64,000 nucleotides of DNA. It comes from Hyphomicrobiales bacterium (GTDB lineage Bacteria > Pseudomonadota > Alphaproteobacteria > Rhizobiales > Xanthobacteraceae). The stretch is taken from contig WHTP01000011.1 in assembly GCA_009377695.1 (NCBI GenBank), positions 1 to 64,000 of the forward strand. The letters are read 5' to 3'. The notes under the pieces were generated by a model. That model was given only the letters and a program-made list of their open reading frames with translations. It was not told the origin of the DNA and made no database searches. The translations under genes were made by a program, and so were the position numbers. Below, piece after piece: positions 35,850 to 44,233 of this stretch (the stretch's first letter is position 1; every line of letters starts with the position of its first letter).

Positions 35850-35866
35850 CAACGCGCGGCGCGTTG
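35850..35866. promoter_or_regulatory. Palindrome upstream of the receptor at 34807
   Basis: CAACGCG-CGG-CGCGTTG, perfect seven-base arms, 24 bases before the ATG. It could be an operator or a leader hairpin. Confidence 0.45.
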
Positions 35867-35961
35867 GGTCGTTCAACATCGTTCGTAGACCACGACGCGC
35901 GTCAGCTCACGCGGCGTTGCGTCGAAACGCGGTAGCGGAAGTTAGCGGAAAGCGCCTAGAC

Positions 35962-35993
35962 CGTGATTGCGGTTTGGCCGAATCGCAATCACG
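35962..35993 (-). terminator. Hairpin after the cupin pair
   Basis: CGTGATTGCG (35962-35971) pairs with CGCAATCACG (35984-35993). It lies nine bases after the cupin stop on the minus strand and is followed by the rhizobial motif CATGCTC at its gene-proximal edge. It probably ends the cupin transcript. Confidence 0.55.
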
Positions 35994-36001
35994 CTCATGC
36001 T

Positions 36002-36541
36002 CTAAAAGCCCGGTGCCCGCTCCAACTGGTCGATCCAGTCAAAGCCCATGTCCTTGATGATGCGGTTGCTCATCACGATGACGCGGGCATCGCTGGTCGC
36101 GAAGCTCTGATGGTTGGTGTAGGGCGGTACATAGATGTAGTCGCCCTGCTTCCATTCGAACTTCCTGGGCTCTGCCGCCCATTCCCAGATGAACTTGTCC
36201 TGGCAGTCGAACTGCATGTCCCAATGCAGGTCGTAGCCGGTGCCCTCCACCACGAAGGCCAGCTCTTCCCACATGTGCCGGTGCTTGCCCGAGCGCTCGC
36301 CGCCCTTGAGGAACAGCATGTACGCCTCGACGCAAAGCTCCGGCGTGTTCATGTTGCGGTGGATCAGGTGCTTGATCATGCCGTCGGGCGAACGCTCCCA
36401 CGGCATTTCCTCGGCCGTGACCACGTTCGGACGTGTCGCATATTCCTTGCGGAACTCTTCCGACTTGATGAGCTCCTCGGCGCGCCAGTTGCACGTCTGG
36501 TTGCCGGAGAAAGCCTGAACCTTGTCTTCAATCGCGCTCAT
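36002..36541 (-). CDS. Cupin-domain protein A
   Basis: A 179-residue single-domain cupin. Metal ligands appear complete: His87, His89 and Glu93 in GKHRHMWEEL and His144 in PPYTNHQSF. The first 70 residues are a helical N-terminal arm. Its nearest look-alikes are halves of gentisate/salicylate-type ring-cleaving dioxygenases, but the substrate is unknown. It lies 23 bases after a second cupin gene, so the two may work as a heteromer or be a split bicupin. Confidence 0.85.
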   Translation of the reverse strand: MSAIEDKVQAFSGNQTCNWRAEELIKSEEFRKEYATRPNVVTAEEMPWERSPDGMIKHLIHRNMNTPELCVEAYMLFLKGGERSGKHRHMWEELAFVVEGTGYDLHWDMQFDCQDKFIWEWAAEPRKFEWKQGDYIYVPPYTNHQSFATSDARVIVMSNRIIKDMGFDWIDQLERAPGF

Positions 36542-36564
36542 GGATGTTTAGCGCTCCTGCTTTC

Positions 36565-37155
36565 TTAGAGATCGGTCGGCGGCGAGTACGGACCTAATTC
36601 CGGATCCAGCTCGGGCGGCCACTCGACCATCTTCTGGAGCAACAGGTGCATGAACAGGAACAGCGGCTTCGCCTTGAACACGAGGTGCACGCACTCTTCG
36701 GTTTCGGAATCGTTGAAGTGCTGGTGCACGCATCCGTTCTCGACCAGCATCACGTCGCCGGCCTTCCACGGAATCTTCTTGCCGTCATGGATGTCGTAGC
36801 CGTGCCCCTTGAGGACGTAGAATACCGCGCTGTTGAGGTGCCCGTGCTTCTGTCCGCCGGTCTTCGGCGCGTAGGCTTCGATGTGGGATTCGATCGACTG
36901 GATGATCTGCGTCGCCTGCGGGCTGATGACGCTCTTGCCGAACATCTGCGGCCCGCCCTTCCAGGGCACGTCGCCGGCTGAGTAGACGCGCTTCTCGTCG
37001 ACCAGCGTTTTGTACAGATGGCTGTAGGTGCCTTCGAGCGCGCGCACGAACGTCCGCTTCTTGGCCCAGCGATCCCACTTCTGATGCTTCTTCTCCATCT
37101 CCATCGGATCGGGCTGGTTGTGGCCAATGCCCGGGGCGTCGATCACATCGGTCAT
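36565..37155 (-). CDS. Cupin-domain protein B
   Basis: A 196-residue protein with a charged N-terminal part (to about 75) and a cupin core. Possible metal ligands are His104 and His106 (GQKHGHLNSA) and His144 or His146 (NGCVHQHFN). The glutamate of the standard motif is an alanine (Ala110), so the site would be three-histidine, as in gentisate and thiol dioxygenases. The start ATG at 37153-37155 has GGGAG seven bases upstream. It is the first gene of a two-cupin operon. Confidence 0.84.
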   Translation of the reverse strand: MTDVIDAPGIGHNQPDPMEMEKKHQKWDRWAKKRTFVRALEGTYSHLYKTLVDEKRVYSAGDVPWKGGPQMFGKSVISPQATQIIQSIESHIEAYAPKTGGQKHGHLNSAVFYVLKGHGYDIHDGKKIPWKAGDVMLVENGCVHQHFNDSETEECVHLVFKAKPLFLFMHLLLQKMVEWPPELDPELGPYSPPTDL

Positions 37156-37325
37156 GCTGCACTCCCTGTGGTCCGGTCCGCGCACCGCGGTGGAGTCCGC
37201 CCGTCGCGCGAGTCCCGGAAAATCGCCGATTATTGCTGGGTCTTACGCCATCGCGGCCAAGGGTGCAATCATGTGCGCAATCGCCGCCCCCGGCGCCAGG
37301 TTCGGCGGTTCCCGCGTCCGCGGCG

Positions 37326-37344
37326 GAGCGTTACACTAACGCTC
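37326..37344. promoter_or_regulatory. 19-bp perfect palindrome, candidate operator
   Basis: GAGCGTTA-CAC-TAACGCTC lies 35 bases upstream of the receptor start at 37380 and 170 bases upstream of the divergent cupin operon. Its size and symmetry suit a dimeric regulator. Confidence 0.55.
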
Positions 37345-37379
37345 AGGTCCGCAAAATGGACAGGCCCGGGGAGGCGACG

Positions 37380-38402
37380 ATGAGGATGGTCAATAGCGGC
37401 CTGGCGGCCGCCGCACTTGCAGTCATTCCGGTGTCGGCCGGCTTTGCGCAATCTCCGGCCGACTTCTACCGCGGCAAGACGGTGGAGATCGTCATCGGGT
37501 ACAGCGTCGGTGGCGGCTATGACAGTTACGCGCGCCTCATCGCTCGCCACATGGGCAAGCACATCCCGGGCAACCCCCAAGTGGTGCCGAAGAACATGTC
37601 GGGCGCCGCCGGCATGCGGCTCGCCAATTGGCTGTACAGTGCGGCGCCGCGCGACGGCACCATCATCGGCGCCACCAGCCGGGCCATGGCATTCGAGCCG
37701 CTACTCGGCAACAAATCCGCGCAGTATGACGCCAGCAGGATCATGTTTATCGGCAGCGCCAACGACGAGGTCAGCGTGTGCATGGCATGGCACAGCGCCG
37801 GTGTCACGACCTTTGCCGACGTGCAGACGCGTGAACTTGTGGTCGGCGCCGGCGGCGTTGCCGACGACACCTATCAGTTCCCGGCGATCCTCAACAATAT
37901 GTACGGCGCCAAGTTCAAGATGGTGACCGGCTACGCCGGCGGTACCGAGATCAACATCGCGATGGAGCGCACCGAGGTGCATGGCCGCTGCGGCTTTCCG
38001 TGGTCGACGGTGAAGGCGACCTATCAGCACTGGATCAAGGAGAAGAAGTTCAACCTCCTGATGCAGTTCTCGCTTGGCAAGCATCCCGACCTGCCAAATG
38101 TTCCGCTGGTGATGGACCTTGCAAAGACTCCGGAGGAGAAGCAGATCCTCACGCTGATCTTTGGACGGCAGGTGATGGGCCGGCCCTACGCAGCGCCGCC
38201 CGACGTCCCCAAGGACCGTGCCGCCGCGCTGCGCAAGGCGTTCATGGCCACCATGGCTGACAAGGATTTCATTGCCGAGGTCGAAAAGGCGCGGTTCGAG
38301 CTGACGCCGGTACCCGGCGAGAAGCTCGAAACCATGGTGATGGATATCTACCGTTCGACTCCGCCTGCGGTCGCAGCGAAGGCGGCCATGATGGTCAAAT
38401 AA
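37380..38402 (+). CDS. Bug/TctC-type solute receptor, FYKGK subgroup
   Basis: A 340-residue receptor, signal peptide cleaved near AGFAQS, then PADFYRGKTVEIVIGYSVGGGYDSYAR in the usual place (quoted as FYRGK and GYSVGGGYDSYAR). GKHIPGNPQVVPKNMSGAAG and ERTEVHGRCGFPWSTV match the subgroup with changes, for example D/S to H. The ATG at 37380 has GGGGAGG five bases upstream. It is divergent from the cupin pair, which suggests joint control through the palindrome between them. Confidence 0.92.
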   Translation: MRMVNSGLAAAALAVIPVSAGFAQSPADFYRGKTVEIVIGYSVGGGYDSYARLIARHMGKHIPGNPQVVPKNMSGAAGMRLANWLYSAAPRDGTIIGATSRAMAFEPLLGNKSAQYDASRIMFIGSANDEVSVCMAWHSAGVTTFADVQTRELVVGAGGVADDTYQFPAILNNMYGAKFKMVTGYAGGTEINIAMERTEVHGRCGFPWSTVKATYQHWIKEKKFNLLMQFSLGKHPDLPNVPLVMDLAKTPEEKQILTLIFGRQVMGRPYAAPPDVPKDRAAALRKAFMATMADKDFIAEVEKARFELTPVPGEKLETMVMDIYRSTPPAVAAKAAMMVK

Positions 38403-38411
38403 CGCGCGACG

Positions 38412-38537
38412 CTCGTGTGGCGGTTCCAGAAGTCCGCACCATTCTCGCGGCGAGTCCGTCATGCGGGTTCCATTGAACCCGACGTTCGCTAACGAAAGTG
38501 CAGAAAAATCGCGCGAACTTCGGATTCTGGACACTCG
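38412..38537. repeat. CTAG-repeat family, copy 4 (rearranged)
   Basis: It starts CTCGTGTGGCGGTTCCAGAAG (hairpin B left arm) and ends GCGAACTTCGGATTCTGGACACTCG (hairpin A right arm). The centre shows GCGGCGAGTCCGTCATGCGG and a diverged part. Terminal CTAG has become CTCG at both ends. It begins 10 bases after the receptor stop. Confidence 0.75.
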
Positions 38538-38557
38538 CCGCGGATCATGTAAGCACG

Positions 38558-39307
38558 ATGCTGCTCACGTCGATTCAGCAGGTCGCACCATTCATGTCGC
38601 TTGCATCGCAATTCGCACCCACGGGCACGCTGCGCGTCGGCGTCTGGACTGTGCCGTATTTCGCGCACGTGCATGCCGGCGGTCTGCGGGGCATCATTCC
38701 CGATCTTGGCGTGGAGCTTGCGCGTCGTGCCGGCGTAAAGCTCGACCTCGTGAAGTTCGAGAATCCCGCGCGCATAACAACGGCATTCCGCGACGGGTCT
38801 CTCGATGCCACCTTTGTCGGGATCACCGCCGATCGTGCGGAGGCCATCGACTTCGGACCGGTCGTCTTCGAAATCCAGACGACTTATCTGGTGCCCGCCG
38901 CCTCCGCGATCGCAAGCATCGCCGAGATCGATCGCGCGGGCGTGCGCATCGCCGTGCCGGCCAAGAGCGCGCAGGAGGCGTATCTCGCGACGACCATCTC
39001 GGCGGCAACTTTGCTGCCGATACCGGCCGAAACGCCGCGTCGCGCGATTGAGCTGCTGCAGGCAGGCGGCGCCGACGCTTTCAGCCATGTCGCTCCGATG
39101 CTGGCGGCGGTGCAGGGCGGGCTGCCAGGCTCGCGGATTCTTCGGGGCAGCTATTTCAACGTGCCGGTTGGGATCGGCGTGGCGAAGGGCCGGCCTCGCG
39201 CTGTCGCCGACTTCGCGCGCATCTTTGCCGAGGACGTGACGTTGTCCGGGTTCGTCCAGCAGTCGATCGACCGTAATGCCCTGGCGGGTGTGAGGGTGCC
39301 GACATAG
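38558..39307 (+). CDS. Amino-acid-binding-type (SBP_bac_3) protein without signal peptide
   Basis: About 249 residues with the family-3 solute-binding fold: FAPTGTLRVGVWTVPYF, then GIIPDLGVELARRAGVKLDLV, DGSLDATFVGITADRAEAIDF and a C-terminal GSYFNVPVGIGVAKGRP. There is no clear signal peptide; orphan proteins of this type are known in Burkholderia and Bradyrhizobium. The start may be 38558 or the later ATG at 38594; the frame also runs into the repeat upstream. No ABC permease is linked. A cytosolic sensor role is possible. Confidence 0.75.
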   Translation: MLLTSIQQVAPFMSLASQFAPTGTLRVGVWTVPYFAHVHAGGLRGIIPDLGVELARRAGVKLDLVKFENPARITTAFRDGSLDATFVGITADRAEAIDFGPVVFEIQTTYLVPAASAIASIAEIDRAGVRIAVPAKSAQEAYLATTISAATLLPIPAETPRRAIELLQAGGADAFSHVAPMLAAVQGGLPGSRILRGSYFNVPVGIGVAKGRPRAVADFARIFAEDVTLSGFVQQSIDRNALAGVRVPT

Positions 39308-39488
39308 CGATCCGATACCAAGGTACCGGCAGGCTGACCTCCGCCTTCAGACAGCAGAAATCCGCGGCTGACGCGGCTGACCTCGCCGTCGGGGCGGTGT
39401 TCGCCGGTCGGCTCCACCATACCTCAGGCTGATATCCGCGCGCCGCTTCGCCGATTAGTTGGATGGCGGGACGGCAAGGAGATCAGTC

Positions 39489-39722
39489 GTGCAACAGGTC
39501 GAAGGCACACCCGTATGGAAGAAATGCGGCCTCGCTCTCACGCTCTTGCTCGCGGGCGCGGCCATCGGCATTTGGGCAAAGTCGAACATGCTCGCATCGA
39601 AGCCGGCGATAGCGGGTGCCACCGCCGTCGCTCCCGTCGAGGCTTCCGCGATCTCGCCGTCGGAGCTCATGATCACCGGCGGCCGCGGGCTTCCAGCCAC
39701 CGAGTACGCCGAGCCGTTCTGA
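39489..39722 (+). CDS. Small single-span membrane protein
   Basis: A 77-residue frame starting with GTG at 39489. An AAGGAG (39476-39481) stands at ideal distance, which decides the start. One hydrophobic segment (about residues 11-25, GLALTLLLAGAAIGIW) is followed by an Ala-rich part and a C-terminal ISPSELMI...LPATEYAEPF. The tail resembles small conserved proteins I associate with Bradyrhizobium-type genomes, but no function is known. It stands alone, convergent with the UbiD gene. Confidence 0.6.
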   Translation: MQQVEGTPVWKKCGLALTLLLAGAAIGIWAKSNMLASKPAIAGATAVAPVEASAISPSELMITGGRGLPATEYAEPF

Positions 39723-39772
39723 GCGCAGCGGCGGCTCCTGACCGCAGCAGCGCCTTGCGCGTCGGTGCGAAG

Positions 39773-41251
39773 CTACGCCGCGCCGATTGTCTTGAGCACC
39801 TCGGCGAACTTTTCCGCCACCTGCTTCTTCAGCTCGGGCGAAGCCTTCGCGACGCTCGGAAAATCCTTGAGCCGCTCGTAGGGACGGCAGGCGTCGATCA
39901 CCGCGCGTGAGTTGGTCGACGATGCCTTGTCGAGGATCGGATCGAGCGGGCCGGACCACGCACGGCGGAAGGTCTCGATGTCCTGTGCCGGATCGCAGCG
40001 CGTGCAGATCGCCCACATCACATCGAACAGGTCGGACGGATCGACGTCCTCGTCCACGACGACCACGAAGCGGCCAAGATAGGAGCCGGACTGGCAGCTC
40101 GCTGCCAGGAAGCCCGCCTGCCGCGCGTGGCCGGGATAGGCCTGCTTGATCGCGATCACGTTGAACATGCGCGCGCCGCCGAACTCGTGCACCCAGACGC
40201 CGGCGACGCCCATGAGGCCGGCGCGTTCGACCTCGTCCCAGATCATGCCGGCCTTCATCACGCATTTGGAAAATGAAAAGTCCGACGGCGGCCGCATCGG
40301 CGAGGCGATCGAGAGGATCGGATCGTTGCGGTGATAGACGCGCTTCACATGCACGAGCGGCTGCGCGCTCGGCGACGAGGCGTAATAGCCGGTGAACTCG
40401 CCGAACGGACCTTCCTTGGTGGTCTCGGCCTCCACCATCTCGCCCTCAAGCACGATCTCGGCATGCGCGGGCATCGGCAGTCCGTGCAACTCGCTCGGCA
40501 CGACCTCGTAGGGCTCGCCACGATGGCCGCCGGCATAGTCGTATTCCGACAGGCCGTAGCGCAGTTCATTGCCGCCCGCGAGGAACAGGAGTGGATCGTG
40601 TCCGCATGAAATGAGAACCGGGCAGGACTTGCCCATCTTGTAATATTTCTCGCGAATTTGCCTTCCCTGTTTACCAGGGGAAATGTAGATCGAGATGTGG
40701 TTCTTGTCGTGCACCATGCAGCGATAGGTCGCGCAATTGACCCAGCCTTCGTCGGGATCGCGCACGATGACGAGATCGTCGGTGCCCATGTAGCGTCCGC
40801 CGTCCTTCTCATGCAGGAACGGCACCGGAAATTTCAGCAAGTCGACCTGATCGTCGCGATCAACGTTCTCGAATACTGCGCCCGCTCGCACGGTCTTCGG
40901 CGGGATCGGCTTGTGCTGCTGCATGCGGTCGCGGTAGCTGCGCACGACGTCGAGCGGGCAGGACGGCACCGGCAGGCCGAGCGTGATCGCGAGCCGTTTC
41001 GACGAATTGGTCGCGCCGGAAATGAGCCGCATGCCCTTCGGATAGCCGGGCACGTCCTCGAACAGGATCGCCGGCGGCTCCGGCCGGGCATGATTCACGA
41101 TTTCGCCGAGCGTGCCCATTTCGAGGTGCGGATCGGCGCCCTTGATGTGCACGATCTCGCCTGCTTCCTCGGCGCGCCTGATGAACTCGCGCAGGTCCTC
41201 GTGCGGCGAGTTGTAGGCGTTGAAGCGCTGCGGTTGGCCTTTGTCCAGCAC
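39773..41251 (-). CDS. UbiD-family (de)carboxylase 1
   Basis: A 492-residue prenyl-FMN-dependent enzyme. The family active-site loop EGPFGEFTGYY lies near residues 278-290; VNCATYRCMVHDKN and HDPLLFLAGGNELRYG are also typical. It would decarboxylate (or carboxylate) an aromatic or unsaturated acid in the cytosol. UbiX, which makes prenyl-FMN, is not in the window. It is followed on the same strand by nothing close; the upstream neighbour is a receptor 74 bases away (41326). Substrate unknown. Confidence 0.93.
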   Translation of the reverse strand: MLDKGQPQRFNAYNSPHEDLREFIRRAEEAGEIVHIKGADPHLEMGTLGEIVNHARPEPPAILFEDVPGYPKGMRLISGATNSSKRLAITLGLPVPSCPLDVVRSYRDRMQQHKPIPPKTVRAGAVFENVDRDDQVDLLKFPVPFLHEKDGGRYMGTDDLVIVRDPDEGWVNCATYRCMVHDKNHISIYISPGKQGRQIREKYYKMGKSCPVLISCGHDPLLFLAGGNELRYGLSEYDYAGGHRGEPYEVVPSELHGLPMPAHAEIVLEGEMVEAETTKEGPFGEFTGYYASSPSAQPLVHVKRVYHRNDPILSIASPMRPPSDFSFSKCVMKAGMIWDEVERAGLMGVAGVWVHEFGGARMFNVIAIKQAYPGHARQAGFLAASCQSGSYLGRFVVVVDEDVDPSDLFDVMWAICTRCDPAQDIETFRRAWSGPLDPILDKASSTNSRAVIDACRPYERLKDFPSVAKASPELKKQVAEKFAEVLKTIGAA

Positions 41252-41325
41252 GGTCGTTTCCCCTGATCAGTACCTGCCGCCCTTATGCCACGGCGGCGCA
41301 CCCCAGGGCAAAGCGGTGTGTTGGC

Positions 41326-42315
41326 CTATTCAGCCTTGATGCCCGCATCGGCGATGACTTTCGCCCACTTGGCGCGATCCTTGACGATCAGGTCGCGCAG
41401 CACGTCGGGGCCGCCTCCGGACACGACCAGACCCTGCTTCGCGAGCGACGCGATCATCTCCTTGGTCTGGATGATCTCGTTGATCGCCATGTTGTAGCGT
41501 TGGATGACGTCCTGCGGCGTCCCGGCCGGCGCCAGGAGCCCAAACCAGAGGTCGTTATCGACGTCGCCTAACCCCTGCTCCGCAAGCGTCGGAACGTCAG
41601 GCATCGCGTTCGTACGTTCGCCGCCGGCAATACCAAGCACGCGGATTTTCTTGTCGCGCATGAACGGCAGCGCCACATGGGTCGGGATGAACATCGCGCT
41701 GACGTGATTACCGATAAGGTCGGTCATCACGCCCGAGGTTCCCTTATAGGGAATGTGCGTGAGGTTCACGCCGGCAGCCTGCTTGAACAGCTCCATCGAT
41801 AAATGATGCGGGGTGGCAAAACCGGCGGAGCCGTAATTGACGACGCCGGGCGGCTGCGATTTGACGAACGCGACGAATTCCCGCACATCGTTGGCTGGCA
41901 CCGACGGATGCACCGCCAGAACGATCGTGCCGGTGGCGAGCTTGATGATCGGCTCGAAGCTCTTGATCGGATCGTACGGCACGCTGTTGAACAGGCTCGG
42001 ATTGACGATGAACGTCTTGGCGATCACCAGCAGCGTGTTGCCGTCGGGTGCTGCGCGGGCCGCTAGTCCGGTGCCGATATTGCCGCTGGCGCCGGTCCGG
42101 TTATCCACCACCGCCGGCTGTCCGAAGCGCTGCGACAGCTCGGCGGCGATCGAACGCGCGAGGATGTCGATGCCGGTGCCGGGCGAGTAGGGCACGACGA
42201 TGGTGATCGGCCGTCCGGTCACCTGGGCGGCAGCGCGAAATGATACGGCGGCCGACAATGCGAGCGACGCCAGCGACACTGAAAACGCGCGCTTGGTGAC
42301 TTCACGAAACTTCAT
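41326..42315 (-). CDS. Bug/TctC-type solute receptor, classical subgroup
   Basis: A 329-residue receptor with signal peptide (cleaved near FRAAAQ) and the classical motif RPITIVVPYSPGTGIDILAR near 36-55. YGSAGFATPHHLSMELFKQAAGVNLTHIPYKG is recognisable in its usual pieces (YGSAG, HHLS, HIPYKG). The start ATG at 42313-42315 has AGGAAT five bases upstream. It is the probable operon partner of the UbiD gene downstream and divergent from a flavin monooxygenase, so a common aromatic acid substrate is inferred. Confidence 0.93.
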   Translation of the reverse strand: MKFREVTKRAFSVSLASLALSAAVSFRAAAQVTGRPITIVVPYSPGTGIDILARSIAAELSQRFGQPAVVDNRTGASGNIGTGLAARAAPDGNTLLVIAKTFIVNPSLFNSVPYDPIKSFEPIIKLATGTIVLAVHPSVPANDVREFVAFVKSQPPGVVNYGSAGFATPHHLSMELFKQAAGVNLTHIPYKGTSGVMTDLIGNHVSAMFIPTHVALPFMRDKKIRVLGIAGGERTNAMPDVPTLAEQGLGDVDNDLWFGLLAPAGTPQDVIQRYNMAINEIIQTKEMIASLAKQGLVVSGGGPDVLRDLIVKDRAKWAKVIADAGIKAE

Positions 42316-42380
42316 GCTATTCCTCACCACCTACCGGCGGCGCATAGTATGCGCGCTCGCCTCCTGCATGGGAATAGTTG

Positions 42381-44009
42381 ATGGCTGCTGCGTCGAAAAG
42401 CGTCACGCGTACACCAGTGCTCATCGTCGGCGGCGGGCCGGTTGGGCTCGGCCTCGCTGCCGATCTCGGATGGCGCGGTGTCGCGTGCACGGTTGTTGAG
42501 CAGGGCGACGGCTCGATCGCACATCCCCGCGCCACCGCCGAGAACGCGCGCACCATGGAATTGTTTCGCCGCTGGGGGATCGCCGAGCGCGTGAAGGAAG
42601 CCGGCACGCCGCCCGACTTTCCGCACACGGTGCTCTATCTCACCAGCCTCACCGGCCACGAGATCGCCCGTTTCGACCGGCCCGGCCACGGTGGCACTGC
42701 GCGCACCGCGATCAGCCCGGAGCGCCCGCAGCGCTGCAACCAGCTCTGGCTCGATCCGATCCTGCGCGACTTTGCGGCGAGCTTCCCGACGATGACGCTG
42801 AAGATGCGAACGCGCTTCGAGTCATTCATCGAGGAGAACGACCGCATCATTGCAACCGTGACTGATCGCGACAGCGGTGAAACGAGAACGATCGAGGCCG
42901 ACTATCTCGTCGCCTGCTGTGGCGGCGCGAGCTCGATCCAGGACACGCTCGGCATCGCCATGAACGGCGTGCCGACGCTCGAATACAATCTCAACATCTT
43001 CTTCCGCGTGAAGGACCTCTGGAATTATCACGACAAAGGCAAAGCTGCGCTGCACTTCTTCGCTGATGCGCAGGGCATCTGGCGCACGCTGGTGCAGATC
43101 GACGGCCGCGAGCTGTGGCGGCTCGGCATCCGCGGGCAGTGGCATTTCGAGAATCCCGACAAGATCGACGCCAGCGCGATGATCACCGAGATGGTCGGCT
43201 GCGAGATTCCGCATGAGGTGGTCTCGTCGCTGCCATGGGTCGCGCGCGATCTCGTGGCCGACCGCTACGTCCAGGGTCGGGTCTTCCTCGCCGGCGACGC
43301 CGCGCACCAGAATACGCCGTCCGGCGGATTCGGCCTCAACACCGGCATGGGCGACGTCAACGATCTCGGCTGGAAGCTTGCCGCGCTGGTGCAGGGCTGG
43401 GGTGGGCCGCGGATGATCGACAGCTATGAGGCGGAGCGGCGGCCGGTGGCGGCGCGCATCGTCAAGCAGGCGACCGACAACTTCATGCGCGACCGCAAAC
43501 GGCCGTCGCACCCGGAGATCGCGATGGATACGCCGGCTGGTGCCGAGGCGCGGCGCAAGATGGGCGCGGCGATTCTGGAATCGCAATCCAAGGTCTATCT
43601 CACCGACGGCACCGCGCTTGGGCAACTCTATGACAATTCGCCGATCATCTGGGATGACGGCACGCCGCCGCCTGAGGCGAGCGTTATTGAATACCGGCCG
43701 ACCACGCGACCGGGCGCCCGTGCGCCGCATGCCTGGCTTGGCGACGGGCGCTCGACGCTCGACCTGTTCGGGCGCGGCTTCACGCTGGTGAAGCTCGGTG
43801 CCGATGCGCCCGATTCGTCGCAGTTCGAATCCGCGTTCGCATCGCGAGGTGTGCCGCTCTCGGTGGCGTCACTCGACGATCCTGTTATCGGCGAGCTCTA
43901 CGCACGCCACATGGTGTTGGTGCGCCCGGACGGCCATGTGGCGTGGCGCGGCGACACGCCGCCCGCCAACCCGCTCGCGGTCGTGGATCGGGTAAGAGGG
44001 GCCGGGTAG
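42381..44009 (+). CDS. FAD-dependent aromatic-ring monooxygenase (MhpA/phenol hydroxylase type)
   Basis: A 542-residue flavoprotein. The FAD Rossmann loop GGGPVGLGLAA is at residues 17-27, the DG-like segment is near 160, and the ribityl-binding GDAAHQNTPSGGFGLNTGMGD lies near 300 (quoted as GDAAHQNTPSGGFGLN). A C-terminal thioredoxin-like domain (from about 430, PGARAPHAWL) is typical of the pentachlorophenol/3-hydroxyphenylpropionate class. It hydroxylates a phenolic ring with NAD(P)H and O2. It is divergent from the receptor/UbiD pair with 65 bases between. Confidence 0.92.
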   Translation: MAAASKSVTRTPVLIVGGGPVGLGLAADLGWRGVACTVVEQGDGSIAHPRATAENARTMELFRRWGIAERVKEAGTPPDFPHTVLYLTSLTGHEIARFDRPGHGGTARTAISPERPQRCNQLWLDPILRDFAASFPTMTLKMRTRFESFIEENDRIIATVTDRDSGETRTIEADYLVACCGGASSIQDTLGIAMNGVPTLEYNLNIFFRVKDLWNYHDKGKAALHFFADAQGIWRTLVQIDGRELWRLGIRGQWHFENPDKIDASAMITEMVGCEIPHEVVSSLPWVARDLVADRYVQGRVFLAGDAAHQNTPSGGFGLNTGMGDVNDLGWKLAALVQGWGGPRMIDSYEAERRPVAARIVKQATDNFMRDRKRPSHPEIAMDTPAGAEARRKMGAAILESQSKVYLTDGTALGQLYDNSPIIWDDGTPPPEASVIEYRPTTRPGARAPHAWLGDGRSTLDLFGRGFTLVKLGADAPDSSQFESAFASRGVPLSVASLDDPVIGELYARHMVLVRPDGHVAWRGDTPPANPLAVVDRVRGAG

Positions 44010-44039
44010 CGCTCGTCAACAGTGCCGCGAGAGTGGTGT

Positions 44040-44210
44040 GCGTTGCCGTGCCCTCGCCCCTTGCGGGAGAGGGCAGCTCCAATGTGCAGCGAAAATGGAA
44101 TGGGTGAGGGGTGCTTTTGGAAGCGCGCTTCGCGCTCAACCCCTCACCCTGTCATGACTCGCTGACAAATCTTCTTGCCCTCTCCCGCAGGGGGAGAGGG
44201 CGCAGCAATT
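44040..44210. repeat. REP-like repeat (CCCTCTCCCGC class)
   Basis: Inverted arms such as CCCCTTGCGGGAGAGGGCAG, GGGTGAGGGGTG and CCCTCTCCCGCAGGGGGAGAGGG fill the gap between convergent genes. A relative lies at 49830-49960. Confidence 0.7.
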
Positions 44211-44233
44211 CAGCTCGCGATGCTCTGAGAGGT

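Noticed and set aside
38498-38557. Extended N-terminus of the family-3 binding protein
   Set aside because: The in-frame ATG at 38498 lies inside the CTAG repeat and codes for residues unlike the family; the start was placed after the repeat.
39151-39420. 89-codon minus frame between the binding protein and the small membrane protein
   Set aside because: No SD, overlaps the end of the plus-strand gene, and composition is that of a shadow frame.
42316-42380. IclR-type composite operator in other divergent regions of the cluster
   Set aside because: I looked for the GTTCC/GGAAC arrangement upstream of the UbiD-linked receptor, the flavin monooxygenase, the ThDP enzyme and the cupins and found no match, so the regulon is limited to the Rieske units.
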